Assembly: GCA_002359495.1 (NCBI GenBank)
Contig: DENB01000107.1
Location: 1 to 12,898 of the forward strand
DNA: 12,898 bases
Origin: Enterobacteriaceae bacterium UBA2655
Lineage (GTDB): Bacteria; Pseudomonadota; Gammaproteobacteria; Enterobacterales; Enterobacteriaceae
Direction of reading: 5' to 3'
Below are positions 1 to 9,540 of the stretch, piece by piece; positions within the stretch are counted from its first letter, which is position 1, and each line of letters opens with the position of its first letter. Below the pieces are notes generated by a model that worked only from the letters and a program-made list of their open reading frames with translations, had not been told where the DNA came from and did no database searches. Made by a program: the position numbers and the translations under genes.

Positions 1-674
1 TCGACCGCCAGACGAAACGCGCGCGCCATCGCCGCCGGATCCTGCGCCACCGCGATGGCGGTATTCACCAGCACCGCATCGGCGCCGAGCTCCAGCGCTT
101 CGCTGGCGTGACTCGGCGCGCCGATGCCGGCGTCCACCACTACCGGCACCTGCGCCTGTTCAATAATAATCGCCAGCAGATCGCGGGTTTTCAGCCCCTG
201 ATTGCTGCCGATCGGCGCGCCCAGCGGCATCACGGCGGCGCATCCCGCCTCCTCCAGCCGCTTACAAAGCACCGGATCGGCGCCGCAATAGGGCAGCACC
301 ACAAAGCCTTCTTTGACCAGCTGTTCGGCGGCCTTCAGGGTCTCAATGGGATCGGGCAGCAGATAGCGCGCATCGGGATGGATCTCCAGCTTCAGCCAGC
401 GCGTGCCCAGCGCTTCGCGCGCCAGGCGAGCGGCGAACACCGCCTCTTCGGCGGTTTTCGCGCCGGAAGTATTGGGCAGCAGCTGTACGCCCAATTGCTG
501 TAGCGGCTGCAGAATGCCATCGCCGCCGCCGCGCAGATCGACGCGTTTCATCGCCAGGGTCACCAGCTGCGAACCCGATTCGCGGATAGCCGCCAGCATG
601 CTCTCCGCCGAGGCGAATTTCCCCGTGCCGGTAAACAGCCGCGAGGTAAACGTTTTATCAGCAATTTGTAGCAT
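1..674 (-). CDS. thiG: Thiazole synthase ThiG (partial, C-terminus cut by window edge)
   Basis: ThiG condenses deoxyxylulose 5-phosphate, dehydroglycine and sulfur from ThiS thiocarboxylate into the thiazole phosphate half of thiamine; it is a cytosolic TIM-barrel enzyme. The reading frame starts [20 protein letters not shown] and continues open to the left edge, giving 224 complete codons; the family is about 256 residues, so roughly 30 C-terminal residues are missing. The Schiff-base lysine that binds the sugar substrate is expected at Lys95 in the stretch WLKLEIHPD. Other conserved pieces are PYCGADPVL, the GAPIGSNQG phosphate-loop region and the late [10 protein letters not shown] strand. 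The ATG at 674 is preceded by GGAGG with a 5-base spacer. It lies one base after the thiS stop codon, so the two are translationally coupled. thiH would be expected next, outside the window. Identification is by close similarity to E. coli ThiG. Confidence 0.97.
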   Translation of the reverse strand, partial: MLQIADKTFTSRLFTGTGKFASAESMLAAIRESGSQLVTLAMKRVDLRGGGDGILQPLQQLGVQLLPNTSGAKTAEEAVFAARLAREALGTRWLKLEIHPDARYLLPDPIETLKAAEQLVKEGFVVLPYCGADPVLCKRLEEAGCAAVMPLGAPIGSNQGLKTRDLLAIIIEQAQVPVVVDAGIGAPSHASEALELGADAVLVNTAIAVAQDPAAMARAFRLAV

Positions 675-675
675 C

Positions 676-876
676 TCAGCCTCCGGCGATGGCCTGAAAA
701 ATAAGGATGTCGTCACCCTCTGCTAATCGGCATTGCGACCAGCTGCGGCGCGGCACAATGGTGTGGTTGACCGCCAGCGCGATACCGGGCTGGTGGCGCG
801 CCAGCTGCGTCAGGAGATCGCTCAGCGTGGCGCCCTCTTCTGACGTCACGATCTCTTCGTTAACTCTGACCTTCAT
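676..876 (-). CDS. thiS: Sulfur carrier protein ThiS
   Basis: ThiS is a small ubiquitin-fold protein whose C-terminus is adenylated by ThiF and converted to a thiocarboxylate, the sulfur donor for ThiG. The 66-residue product starts [10 protein letters not shown] and ends IFQAIAGG; the C-terminal Gly-Gly is the functional end, and 66 residues equals the E. coli length. An upstream extension to 891 (MRRRR) is open but is not part of the family. The ATG at 876 has GGAG seven bases upstream (plus-strand ctcc 884-887). This start codon overlaps the thiF stop as ATGA, a coupling typical of this operon. Confidence is high despite the small size because of the diglycine end and the gene context. Confidence 0.97.
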   Translation of the reverse strand: MKVRVNEEIVTSEEGATLSDLLTQLARHQPGIALAVNHTIVPRRSWSQCRLAEGDDILIFQAIAGG

Positions 877-1611
877 ACGCCGTCTCCGCATACCGGGCAG
901 TGCGCATCGGCCTGCAGATTCAGGGTGCGCCAGGTTTGCTCCCGGCCGTCAAACAGACGCAGCTTGCCGCAGAGCGCCGAAGCCTGGCCGCTGAGCAGCT
1001 TGATCGCCTCCAGCGCCTGCAAAGTGCCCATTACGCCGACCACCGGTCCGAGAACGCCCGCCGTACGGCAGTTGCGTTGCGGCTCGCCCTCGTCGGGCCA
1101 CAGGCAGCGGTAGCAGCCCTGCCGCCAGGGCGGAGCGAGCACCAGCAACTGCCCGCTGAAGCCGACCGCGCTGGCGCTGATCAGCGGGCGGTTCCGACGC
1201 ACGCAGGCGGCGTTGATCGCCTGCCGGGTCGCCATGTTATCGCTGCAGTCGAGCACCAGATCCACCTCGCGCAGCGCCTGATCCAGCGCTTCGTCATCCA
1301 TGCGCTGCGTAACGACGTCGAGCAGCACGGACGGGTTCAGCGCCTGCAATCGCTGTTTGGCCAGTTCAGCCTTTAACTGTCCGGTCTCTTCGCTGCGATA
1401 GAGGATCTGCCGTTGCAGATTGCTGACGTGCAGCCTGTCATCATCCGCCAGCAGCAGCCTGCCGACGCCTGCGGCGGCGAGATAGAGCGCGGCGGGCGAG
1501 CCGAGTCCGCCAAGGCCGACAATCAGCACGCTCGCCTGACTCAGCTTTTGCTGACCCTCCACGCCGACCTCTTCCAGCAGCAGCTGGCGGCTATAGCGCA
1601 GAAAATCTTTG

Positions 1612-1622
<11 letters not shown>
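873..1622 (-). CDS. thiF: ThiS adenylyltransferase ThiF
   Basis: ThiF is an E1-like enzyme that adenylates the C-terminus of ThiS with ATP and takes part in sulfur transfer to it. From the chosen start the protein is 249 residues (E. coli 251). It shows the nucleotide-binding glycine loop GLGGLG at 36-41, a DCSDNMATR motif near 125-133, and structural zinc cysteine pairs CYRC (170, 173) and CPVC (242, 245). Cys185 in RNCRTAGV corresponds to the E. coli cysteine that forms an acyl disulfide with ThiS. Two adjacent ATG codons are possible, at 1625 and 1622. The AGGAGG at 1628-1633 lies only 2 bases from the first but 5 from the second, so 1622 is preferred. The start overlaps the end of thiE by 11 bases and the stop overlaps the thiS ATG. 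Confidence 0.96.
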
Positions 1623-4472
<2,850 letters not shown>

Positions 4473-4498
4473 TCACAAGCGATTTACAAAATGATAAC

Positions 4499-5005
4499 TT
4501 ACGCCGGTCGGGCGATATCGCTTTCGTTGGCCGCTTCGGTGCGCACCAGGGCGTTATCCCACGCCAGTTGGATCAGCTTGTCTTCCAGAGTAAAGCGACT
4601 TTCCAGCACCTCGCCGACTTCCGACAGCGCCTGCTGAAACGCGACGCAGTTGTCGTCGTTGATCGCCTGTCCCAGATAACCGTCGTAAAGCTGCATCAGA
4701 CGTTCGGTATTTTTCTCCAGCGCCGGGTAGATCTGCGCAGCGGCGAGCATCGGGCTGTCGCCGCTCATCTCGTTGACGATGCGCTCGTAAATATTGAAAT
4801 GGCCCGCTGAAAGATAATCCACCAGGGTGTGACAAAAATTATCCAGCGCCCGCTCATCAAGCGTGGTTAACGAATCCTTGTTGGGCTTGATGCCAACCAT
4901 ATTGTAATAGGCCACCAACAGCTGGCGGCGAGCGTTCAGCCATGAATCCACCAGTTCGTTACTGCCACCTACGCGTTCGGTTAGGATGTCTAACTGGTTA
5001 AACAT
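4499..5005 (-). CDS. rsd: Regulator of sigma D (anti-sigma-70 factor Rsd)
   Basis: Rsd binds region 4 of the housekeeping sigma-70 factor in stationary phase, reducing its competition with alternative sigma factors for core RNA polymerase; it is a cytosolic helical-bundle protein (AlgQ/Rsd family). The 168-residue product begins [23 protein letters not shown] and matches E. coli Rsd (158) throughout, with conserved blocks [30 protein letters not shown] and a late [11 protein letters not shown] helix. It carries about ten extra C-terminal residues ([13 protein letters not shown]). The start at 5005 has GGAG six to seven bases upstream and fits the family; an ATG at 5017 would add four unsupported residues and sits in the ribosome site. 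It diverges from nudC with an 87-base gap. I could not place its promoter with confidence. Confidence 0.96.
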   Translation of the reverse strand: MFNQLDILTERVGGSNELVDSWLNARRQLLVAYYNMVGIKPNKDSLTTLDERALDNFCHTLVDYLSAGHFNIYERIVNEMSGDSPMLAAAQIYPALEKNTERLMQLYDGYLGQAINDDNCVAFQQALSEVGEVLESRFTLEDKLIQLAWDNALVRTEAANESDIARPA

Positions 5006-5092
5006 ATTGGACTCCATGTGAGTTATAGTTGTTTATCTACACACTTAACATCAGGACTTCAGCGTGCTTCGACGCTAAGGATGACGATTTAT

Positions 5093-5866
5093 ATGCAACG
5101 TGAGATCTCAAGCGTAGACGCTGGTTGGTGGATTGTCAGCCATGAGCAAAAACTTTGGTTGCCAAATGGCGAATTACCGCGCGGCACAGCCGAAAAATGG
5201 GGTCTGGCGTGTAGTGAAGGTCGGATGATTGGTGAGTGGCAGGGCGAGACGGTTTGGCTGATCTGCGCCGCGCGTCCCGACGGCATGGCGTCGCTGCGCC
5301 AGCTTCTCGACCAGGATGCCGGCCTGTTCCAGCTGGCCGGACGCGGCGTTCAGCTGGCGGAGTTTTACCGTTCTCACCGCTGGTGCGGCTACTGCGGGCA
5401 TGAAATGCACCCCAGCAAGCGCGAGTTCGCCTGCCTGTGCAGCCACTGCCGCGAACGCTACTATCCGCAAATCGCTCCCTGCATCATCGTCGCGATCCGC
5501 CGCGGCGACGAAATCCTGCTGGCGAATCATGCGCGCCATCGCAACAGCATCTATACCGTGCTGGCGGGGTTCGTCGAAGCGGGCGAAACCCTTGAGCAGA
5601 CCGTGACGCGCGAGGTGATGGAAGAGAGCAACATCAGGGTCAAAAACGTCCGCTACGTCACTTCGCAGCCCTGGCCGTTCCCCCATTCGCTGATGATGGC
5701 GTTTATGGCTGAATACGACAGCGGCGAGTTAAAACACGATGAGAAAGAGCTACTGGATGCCGGCTGGTTCCGCTACGACGCGCTGCCGATGCTGCCGCCC
5801 GCAGGCACCGTGGCGCGCAGGCTGATAGAAGATACCGTCGCCTTATGCCGCGCCGGGGCGCAATGA
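5093..5866 (+). CDS. nudC: NAD-capped RNA hydrolase / NADH pyrophosphatase NudC
   Basis: NudC cleaves the pyrophosphate of NADH to NMNH and AMP and removes NAD caps from RNA 5' ends. The product is 257 residues, exactly the E. coli length. It has an N-terminal domain, a zinc ribbon (Cys98, Cys101, Cys116, Cys119), a Nudix box from Gly159 to Ile181 (Glu165, Arg173, Glu174, Glu177, Glu178), and the NADH-specific signature SQPWPFP at 191-197. One unusual point: box position 180 is Asn (EESNI) where the consensus has Gly; the catalytic glutamates are intact. The ATG at 5093 matches the family N-terminus, with AAGGA eleven bases upstream; ATG 5081 would add MTIY and lies on the ribosome site. A small hairpin (AGCGT 5061-5065 with ACGCT 5072-5076) abuts the ribosome site. 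hemE follows 38 bases downstream, probably co-transcribed. Confidence 0.97.
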   Translation: MQREISSVDAGWWIVSHEQKLWLPNGELPRGTAEKWGLACSEGRMIGEWQGETVWLICAARPDGMASLRQLLDQDAGLFQLAGRGVQLAEFYRSHRWCGYCGHEMHPSKREFACLCSHCRERYYPQIAPCIIVAIRRGDEILLANHARHRNSIYTVLAGFVEAGETLEQTVTREVMEESNIRVKNVRYVTSQPWPFPHSLMMAFMAEYDSGELKHDEKELLDAGWFRYDALPMLPPAGTVARRLIEDTVALCRAGAQ

Positions 5867-5904
5867 GTGTTACACTACGCGCCTGTGATAGAGAGAGCCC
5901 TGAA

Positions 5905-6972
5905 ATGAGTGAACTGAAGAACGATCGTTACCTGCGCGCCCTGTTACGTCAGCCGGTTGACACTACGCCGGTCTGGATGATGCGACAAGCCGGGCGCTAT
6001 TTACCGGAATATAAAGCCACGCGCGCGCAGGCCGGTGATTTTATGTCGCTGTGCAAAAATGCCGAGTTAGCCTGTGAGGTGACGCTGCAACCTCTGCGTC
6101 GTTATCCGCTCGATGCGGCGATCCTCTTCAGCGATATCCTGACCATTCCCGATGCGATGGGATTGGGACTCTATTTTGAAACCGGCGAAGGGCCGCGCTT
6201 CACGCATCCGATTACCTGCCGCGCCGATGTGGATAAGCTGCCGGTGCCTGACCCGGAACAGGAGCTGGGCTACGTGATGAACGCGGTGCGCACCATCCGT
6301 AAAAACCTGCAGGGCGAGGTGCCGCTGATCGGCTTCTCCGGCAGTCCCTGGACGCTGGCGACCTATATGGTGGAGGGCGGCAGCAGCAAGGCCTTCACAA
6401 AAATCAAAAAAATGATGTACGCCGATCCGGCCGCGCTGCATGCGATGCTGGATAAACTGGCGGAGAGCGTTATCCTTTATCTCAACGCGCAGATTCGCGC
6501 CGGCGCGCAGTCGGTGATGGTGTTCGATACCTGGGGCGGCGTATTAACCGGCCGCGATTACCGCGAATTCTCGCTTTATTACATGCATAAAATCGTCGAC
6601 AGCGTGCTGCATGAAAATGAAGGCCGTCGCGTGCCGATCACCCTGTTCACTAAAGGCGGAGGACAGTGGCTGGAAGCGATGGCGGAAACCGGATGCGACG
6701 CGCTGGGCCTTGACTGGACCACCGATATCGCCGATGCGCGCCGTCGCGTCGGCCACAAGGTGGCGCTGCAGGGCAATATGGATCCCTCTATGCTCTACGC
6801 GCCGCCGGCCCGTATTGAGCAGGAGGTGACGTCCATTCTGCAGGGCTTCGGTCAGGGCAGCGGTCACGTCTTTAATCTGGGGCACGGAATTCATCAGGAT
6901 GTGCCGCCGGAACATGCCGGCGCATTCGTCGAGGCGGTACATCGCCTGTCGCGCCCGTATCATCAGGAGTAA
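5905..6972 (+). CDS. hemE: Uroporphyrinogen decarboxylase HemE
   Basis: HemE removes the four acetate carboxyls of uroporphyrinogen III to give coproporphyrinogen III in heme synthesis; it is a cofactor-free cytosolic dimer. The 355-residue protein is nearly identical in layout to E. coli HemE (354). Signature [15 protein letters not shown] contains substrate-binding Arg27 and Arg31; catalytic Asp77 is in FSDIL, Tyr154 in ATYMVEGG, and the late conserved [12 protein letters not shown] is present. The second family signature [12 protein letters not shown] is seen at 143-154. The ATG at 5905 gives [19 protein letters not shown] as in relatives; an earlier in-frame ATG at 5863 overlaps nudC and is not supported. 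It is followed after two bases by nfi, so the two are very likely co-translated. Confidence 0.98.
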   Translation: MSELKNDRYLRALLRQPVDTTPVWMMRQAGRYLPEYKATRAQAGDFMSLCKNAELACEVTLQPLRRYPLDAAILFSDILTIPDAMGLGLYFETGEGPRFTHPITCRADVDKLPVPDPEQELGYVMNAVRTIRKNLQGEVPLIGFSGSPWTLATYMVEGGSSKAFTKIKKMMYADPAALHAMLDKLAESVILYLNAQIRAGAQSVMVFDTWGGVLTGRDYREFSLYYMHKIVDSVLHENEGRRVPITLFTKGGGQWLEAMAETGCDALGLDWTTDIADARRRVGHKVALQGNMDPSMLYAPPARIEQEVTSILQGFGQGSGHVFNLGHGIHQDVPPEHAGAFVEAVHRLSRPYHQE

Positions 6973-6974
6973 TT

Positions 6975-7643
6975 ATGGATATTGCGGCATTACGTGCCGA
7001 ACAGTTGTCACGCGCTGCGGATGTGGTGCGCGACGATGATTTCGAAGTGCTACCGCCTCGTTTTATCGCGGGCGCAGACGTGGGATTCGAGCAGGATGGC
7101 GAGGTCACGCGTGCCGCAATGGTTATCCTGGAATACCCCTCTCTGAAGTTGGTAGAACATCGCGTGGCGCGTATCGCCACCACCATGCCCTATATCCCCG
7201 GCTTCCTCTCCTTTCGCGAGTATCCAGCGCTGCTGGCTGCCTGGGAGATGCTGGAACAGAAGCCGGATCTGCTGTTCGTCGATGGACACGGCATTTCTCA
7301 TCCGCGCCGCCTCGGCGTCGCCTCCCATTTCGGCCTGCTGGTGGATGTGCCGACGATCGGCGTCGCCAAAAGTCGTTTATGCGGCCGCTATGCCGAGCTG
7401 GACGAAGCGCCGGGATCGCGTCAGCCTCTGATGGATAAAGGCGAGCAGATTGGCTGGGTCTGGCGCAGCAAAAAGCGCTGCAATCCGCTATTTATCGCCA
7501 CCGGCCATCGCATCAGTCTCGATAGCGCGCTGCACTGGGTAGAGAACTGCATGGGCGGCTACCGTCTGCCCGAACCGACGCGCTGGGCCGATGCCGTCGC
7601 GTCAAACCGCACTGCGTTTCAACGCTGGCAAAATACGCTTTAA
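6975..7643 (+). CDS. nfi: Endonuclease V (deoxyinosine 3'-endonuclease)
   Basis: Endonuclease V nicks DNA at the second phosphodiester bond 3' to deoxyinosine, starting repair of deaminated adenine. The 222-residue protein matches E. coli Nfi (223). Metal-site residues are visible: Asp35 in AGADVGFE, Glu82 in FREYPAL, Asp103 in [11 protein letters not shown] and His109 in the same motif. The lesion-recognition region [14 protein letters not shown] (71-84) contains the wedge sequence PYIP. The start ATG is two bases after the hemE stop and has AGGAG five bases upstream inside the hemE end, so translation is coupled to hemE. The C-terminal tail ([10 protein letters not shown]) differs most from relatives, as is usual in the family. 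Confidence 0.97.
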   Translation: MDIAALRAEQLSRAADVVRDDDFEVLPPRFIAGADVGFEQDGEVTRAAMVILEYPSLKLVEHRVARIATTMPYIPGFLSFREYPALLAAWEMLEQKPDLLFVDGHGISHPRRLGVASHFGLLVDVPTIGVAKSRLCGRYAELDEAPGSRQPLMDKGEQIGWVWRSKKRCNPLFIATGHRISLDSALHWVENCMGGYRLPEPTRWADAVASNRTAFQRWQNTL

Positions 7644-7649
7644 CGCTGC

Positions 7650-7682
7650 CTGCCGGCGCCTTTTGCTGTACACTGCCGGCAG
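7650..7682 (+). repeat. 8-bp inverted repeat in the nfi-yjaG gap
   Basis: CTGCCGGC (7650-7657) and GCCGGCAG (7675-7682) are exact inverted copies separated by 17 bases that contain TTTT and TACACT. No T-run follows, so a normal intrinsic terminator is unlikely; TACACT could be a weak -10 for yjaG, but no good -35 is present. Confidence 0.45.
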
Positions 7683-7705
7683 CCATTTCGATAAGAGTCA
7701 GCGTC

Positions 7706-8296
7706 ATGTTACTTAACCCCATTCATTTGCGCCTCGAGAAGCTGGAAAGCTGGCAGCACGTCACTTTTATGGCCTGCCTGTGCGAGCGTATGTATCCCAA
7801 TTATTGGGCCTTTTGTCAGCAGACCGGCTTCGCTGACGCGCAGCTTTATCGCCGTATTCTCGATCTGGTCTGGGAAACCCTGACGGTAAAAGAGGCGAAG
7901 ATAAACTTCGACAGCCAGCTGGAAAAACTGGAAGAGGCGATCCCCGACGGCGACGCGTTCGAGGTTTACGGCGTCTATCCGGCGATTGACGCCTGCGTGG
8001 CGTTGAGTGAGCTGCTGCATTCCCGTTTAAGCGGCGAAACGCTGGAACATGCGATTGAGGTCAGCAAGACCTCCATTACCACCGTCGCGATGCTGGAAAT
8101 GACGCAGGCCGGGCGAGAAATGACCGATGATGAGCTAAAAGAGAACCAGGCGATAATTGACGAATGGGACCTCCAGTGGGAGATATTTCGTCTGCTCGCA
8201 GCCTGCGAAGAACGCGACCTTGAGTTAATAAAAGGGCTGCGTTCCGACCTGCGGGAAGCGGGAATCAGCAACATCGGTATAAATTTTCAGCAATAA
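7706..8296 (+). CDS. yjaG: YjaG family protein (DUF416), function unknown
   Basis: The 196-residue product has the same length as E. coli YjaG and is highly similar throughout: it begins MLLNPIHLRLEKLESWQHV and has conserved stretches FMACLCERMYPNY, YGVYPAIDACVALSELLHSR, ETLEHAIEVSKTSITTVAML and IKGLRSDLREAGISNIGI near the C-terminus. It looks like a soluble, mostly helical protein; I see no signal peptide or membrane segment. The molecular role of DUF416 proteins is not established to my knowledge, so none is assigned. It lies between nfi and hupA on the same strand, 62 bases after nfi and 188 bases before hupA, the same order as in E. coli. The ribosome site is weak (AAGAG, plus GAGTC nearer the ATG). 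Confidence 0.93.
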   Translation: MLLNPIHLRLEKLESWQHVTFMACLCERMYPNYWAFCQQTGFADAQLYRRILDLVWETLTVKEAKINFDSQLEKLEEAIPDGDAFEVYGVYPAIDACVALSELLHSRLSGETLEHAIEVSKTSITTVAMLEMTQAGREMTDDELKENQAIIDEWDLQWEIFRLLAACEERDLELIKGLRSDLREAGISNIGINFQQ

Positions 8297-8341
8297 GGCG
8301 AGAAAACGTGATTTCAGGCCCGAATTACCGAGCCTGGAGGC

Positions 8342-8380
8342 TTCACATCAACCCCCTGTCTGGTCTACATTTGGGGGGCT
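8342..8380 (+). promoter_or_regulatory. Probable hupA promoter with GC-rich discriminator
   Basis: TTCACA (8342-8347, one mismatch to TTGACA) is separated by 18 bases from TACATT (8366-8371). Between the -10 and the expected start near 8378-8380 is a run of six G. A G/C-rich discriminator is typical of growth-rate or stringently controlled promoters, which would suit HU. C5 (8352-8356) and G6 (8373-8378) also form an inverted repeat framing the -10. It predicts a leader of about 105 bases. Assignment is from consensus matching only. Confidence 0.5.
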
Positions 8381-8484
8381 GAAAATTGTGGCTATCGGTG
8401 CGTGCAGGCTGAAGAGTGCCTGAATATGGCTTTTCCCTCGCACTCGTTGCTTAGCAGGCGATAAATACACTTTAAGGATAACTT
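8381..8484 (+). promoter_or_regulatory. hupA mRNA leader
   Basis: This is the untranslated stretch between the proposed promoter and the hupA ATG. It contains a short hairpin (CAGGC 8405-8409 with GCCTG 8418-8422) and ends with the ribosome site TTTAAGGA about seven bases before the ATG. I see no short open reading frame or known riboswitch in it. Confidence 0.4.
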
Positions 8485-8757
8485 ATGAACAAGACTCAAC
8501 TGATTGATGTGATCGCGGAAAAAGCGGACCTGTCAAAAACCCAGGCTAAAGCAGCACTGGAATCAACACTGGCTGCGATCACTGAGTCTCTGAAAGAAGG
8601 TGATGCTGTGCAACTGGTTGGCTTTGGCACGTTTAAAGTAAACCATCGCGCTGAGCGCACGGGTCGCAACCCGCAGACCGGCAAAGAAATTAAAATCGCT
8701 GCGGCTAACGTACCGGCATTCGTGTCTGGCAAGGCACTGAAAGATTCTGTTAAGTAA
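8485..8757 (+). CDS. hupA: DNA-binding protein HU-alpha
   Basis: HU-alpha is a small basic nucleoid protein that binds and bends DNA without strong sequence preference, as homodimer or with HU-beta. The 90-residue sequence differs from E. coli HupA only slightly (Asp15, Ser89). It has the helical dimerisation part (about 1-40), the GFGTFKV strand (46-52) and the DNA-wrapping beta arm with [14 protein letters not shown], including the intercalating Pro63. The codon choice is visibly biased to major codons, unlike its neighbours, as in highly expressed genes. It has its own probable promoter upstream and a strong terminator 29 bases after the stop, so it is mainly monocistronic. Confidence 0.99.
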   Translation: MNKTQLIDVIAEKADLSKTQAKAALESTLAAITESLKEGDAVQLVGFGTFKVNHRAERTGRNPQTGKEIKIAAANVPAFVSGKALKDSVK

Positions 8758-8783
8758 GTCACCGCATAGCGGCAAGGTTTAAG

Positions 8784-8810
8784 AAGGGGGCGGATTCGCC
8801 CCTTTTGTTT
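8784..8810 (+). terminator. Rho-independent terminator of hupA
   Basis: GGGGCG (8787-8792) pairs perfectly with CGCCCC (8797-8802) around a GATT loop; A-A-G before it can extend the stem into the following TTTTGTTT tract. It sits 29 bases after the hupA stop and ends just 11 bases before the yjaH ATG. Confidence 0.9.
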
Positions 8811-8820
8811 GGGTGCAGCC

Positions 8821-9489
8821 ATGCTAAAAACGAAACTTTCTGGCGCGCTCAGCCTGTTTTTCGCCGCGCTCCTGCTTACCGGTTGCCGTTCCACGCCGGA
8901 CATTCCCGCCTTTACCGCCAGCGGCTATCTTGCCGATCGCGGCGCCGTACGCATCTGGCGTAAAAACGACGCTCACCAGGCGATCCATATCCGAGCGGTC
9001 TTTACCCCTTTTAACGGCGACGCCATGGAGTTCAGCGACTACAGCTGGCGCGCGGGCAAGCTGCTTAGTATTGAACGACATGTGAAGGGCGCGCAGCCTG
9101 ACGACGTTACCTTGCGTTTTGACGAACAGGGCAGCCTGAGTTTTATGCAGCGTCAGCTCGCCGGACGGCGTGAAGCCGTCGACAACGATGCGGTTGAGCT
9201 TTACGCTTTCGATGCGCAGCGTATGTTGAATATCAGCGATGCGTTGCTGGACGGCCGCGTTTTCCTTTATCAGGGGCGCTGGCTGGGCGACGGAGACGTA
9301 CAGAGCTGCGCGGGACAACGTCTGACGCCCGGCTTCGACGCGGATACCCGAAACCAGCTGGCGCAGCAGCAGCGAACCAGCGCCTCGCCGCTGACCATCG
9401 CCTGGCTGGAAGCGCCGGAGGACGTGCAACTGCTGCATGCGAGCCATGAGGATGATTGCAGCTGGCAACCGCAGGAAAAGGATTTTTAA
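8821..9489 (+). CDS. yjaH: YjaH family lipoprotein (DUF1481), function unknown
   Basis: The 222-residue product matches E. coli YjaH in blocks ASGYLADRGAVRIWRK, LSFMQRQ and AWLEAPED-QLL, ending with a Trp-Gln-Pro tail. It starts with a lipoprotein signal peptide: MLKTK, a hydrophobic run to residue 19, and lipobox LLTGC with the lipidated Cys22. Residue 23 is Arg, not Asp, so outer-membrane sorting is predicted. The mature part is soluble and periplasmic with no further membrane segments. The ATG at 8821 is the best start; an in-frame TTG at 8809 lies in the hupA terminator. The ribosome site is poor (GGGTG). With the terminator directly upstream and no clear promoter, expression is probably low, by read-through or an unseen promoter. 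Function is not known. Confidence 0.88.
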   Translation: MLKTKLSGALSLFFAALLLTGCRSTPDIPAFTASGYLADRGAVRIWRKNDAHQAIHIRAVFTPFNGDAMEFSDYSWRAGKLLSIERHVKGAQPDDVTLRFDEQGSLSFMQRQLAGRREAVDNDAVELYAFDAQRMLNISDALLDGRVFLYQGRWLGDGDVQSCAGQRLTPGFDADTRNQLAQQQRTSASPLTIAWLEAPEDVQLLHASHEDDCSWQPQEKDF

Positions 9490-9512
9490 CGCAGGCGAGA
9501 ATAAGCGGCAGT

Positions 9513-9537
9513 AAAAAGGGGCGCATGGCGCCCCTTG
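9513..9537 (-). terminator. Terminator of purHD, possibly also serving yjaH
   Basis: A perfect 9-bp stem, AAGGGGCGC (9516-9524) with GCGCCCCTT (9528-9536), has a 3-base loop. On the minus strand it is followed by TTTTTAC, a good intrinsic terminator three bases beyond the purD stop codon. On the plus strand it is followed by TTGTGG only, so termination of yjaH there would be weaker. Confidence 0.9.
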
Positions 9538-9540
9538 TGG

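Noticed and set aside
5022..5029. TATAAC/TATAGT sequences in the rsd-nudC gap as -10 boxes
   Set aside because: No acceptable -35 lies at 16-18 bases on either strand, and on the rsd side the start would fall in the ribosome site.
8315..8338. Hairpin after yjaG (CAGGC with GCCTG) as a terminator
   Set aside because: Only five pairs with a large loop and no T-run.
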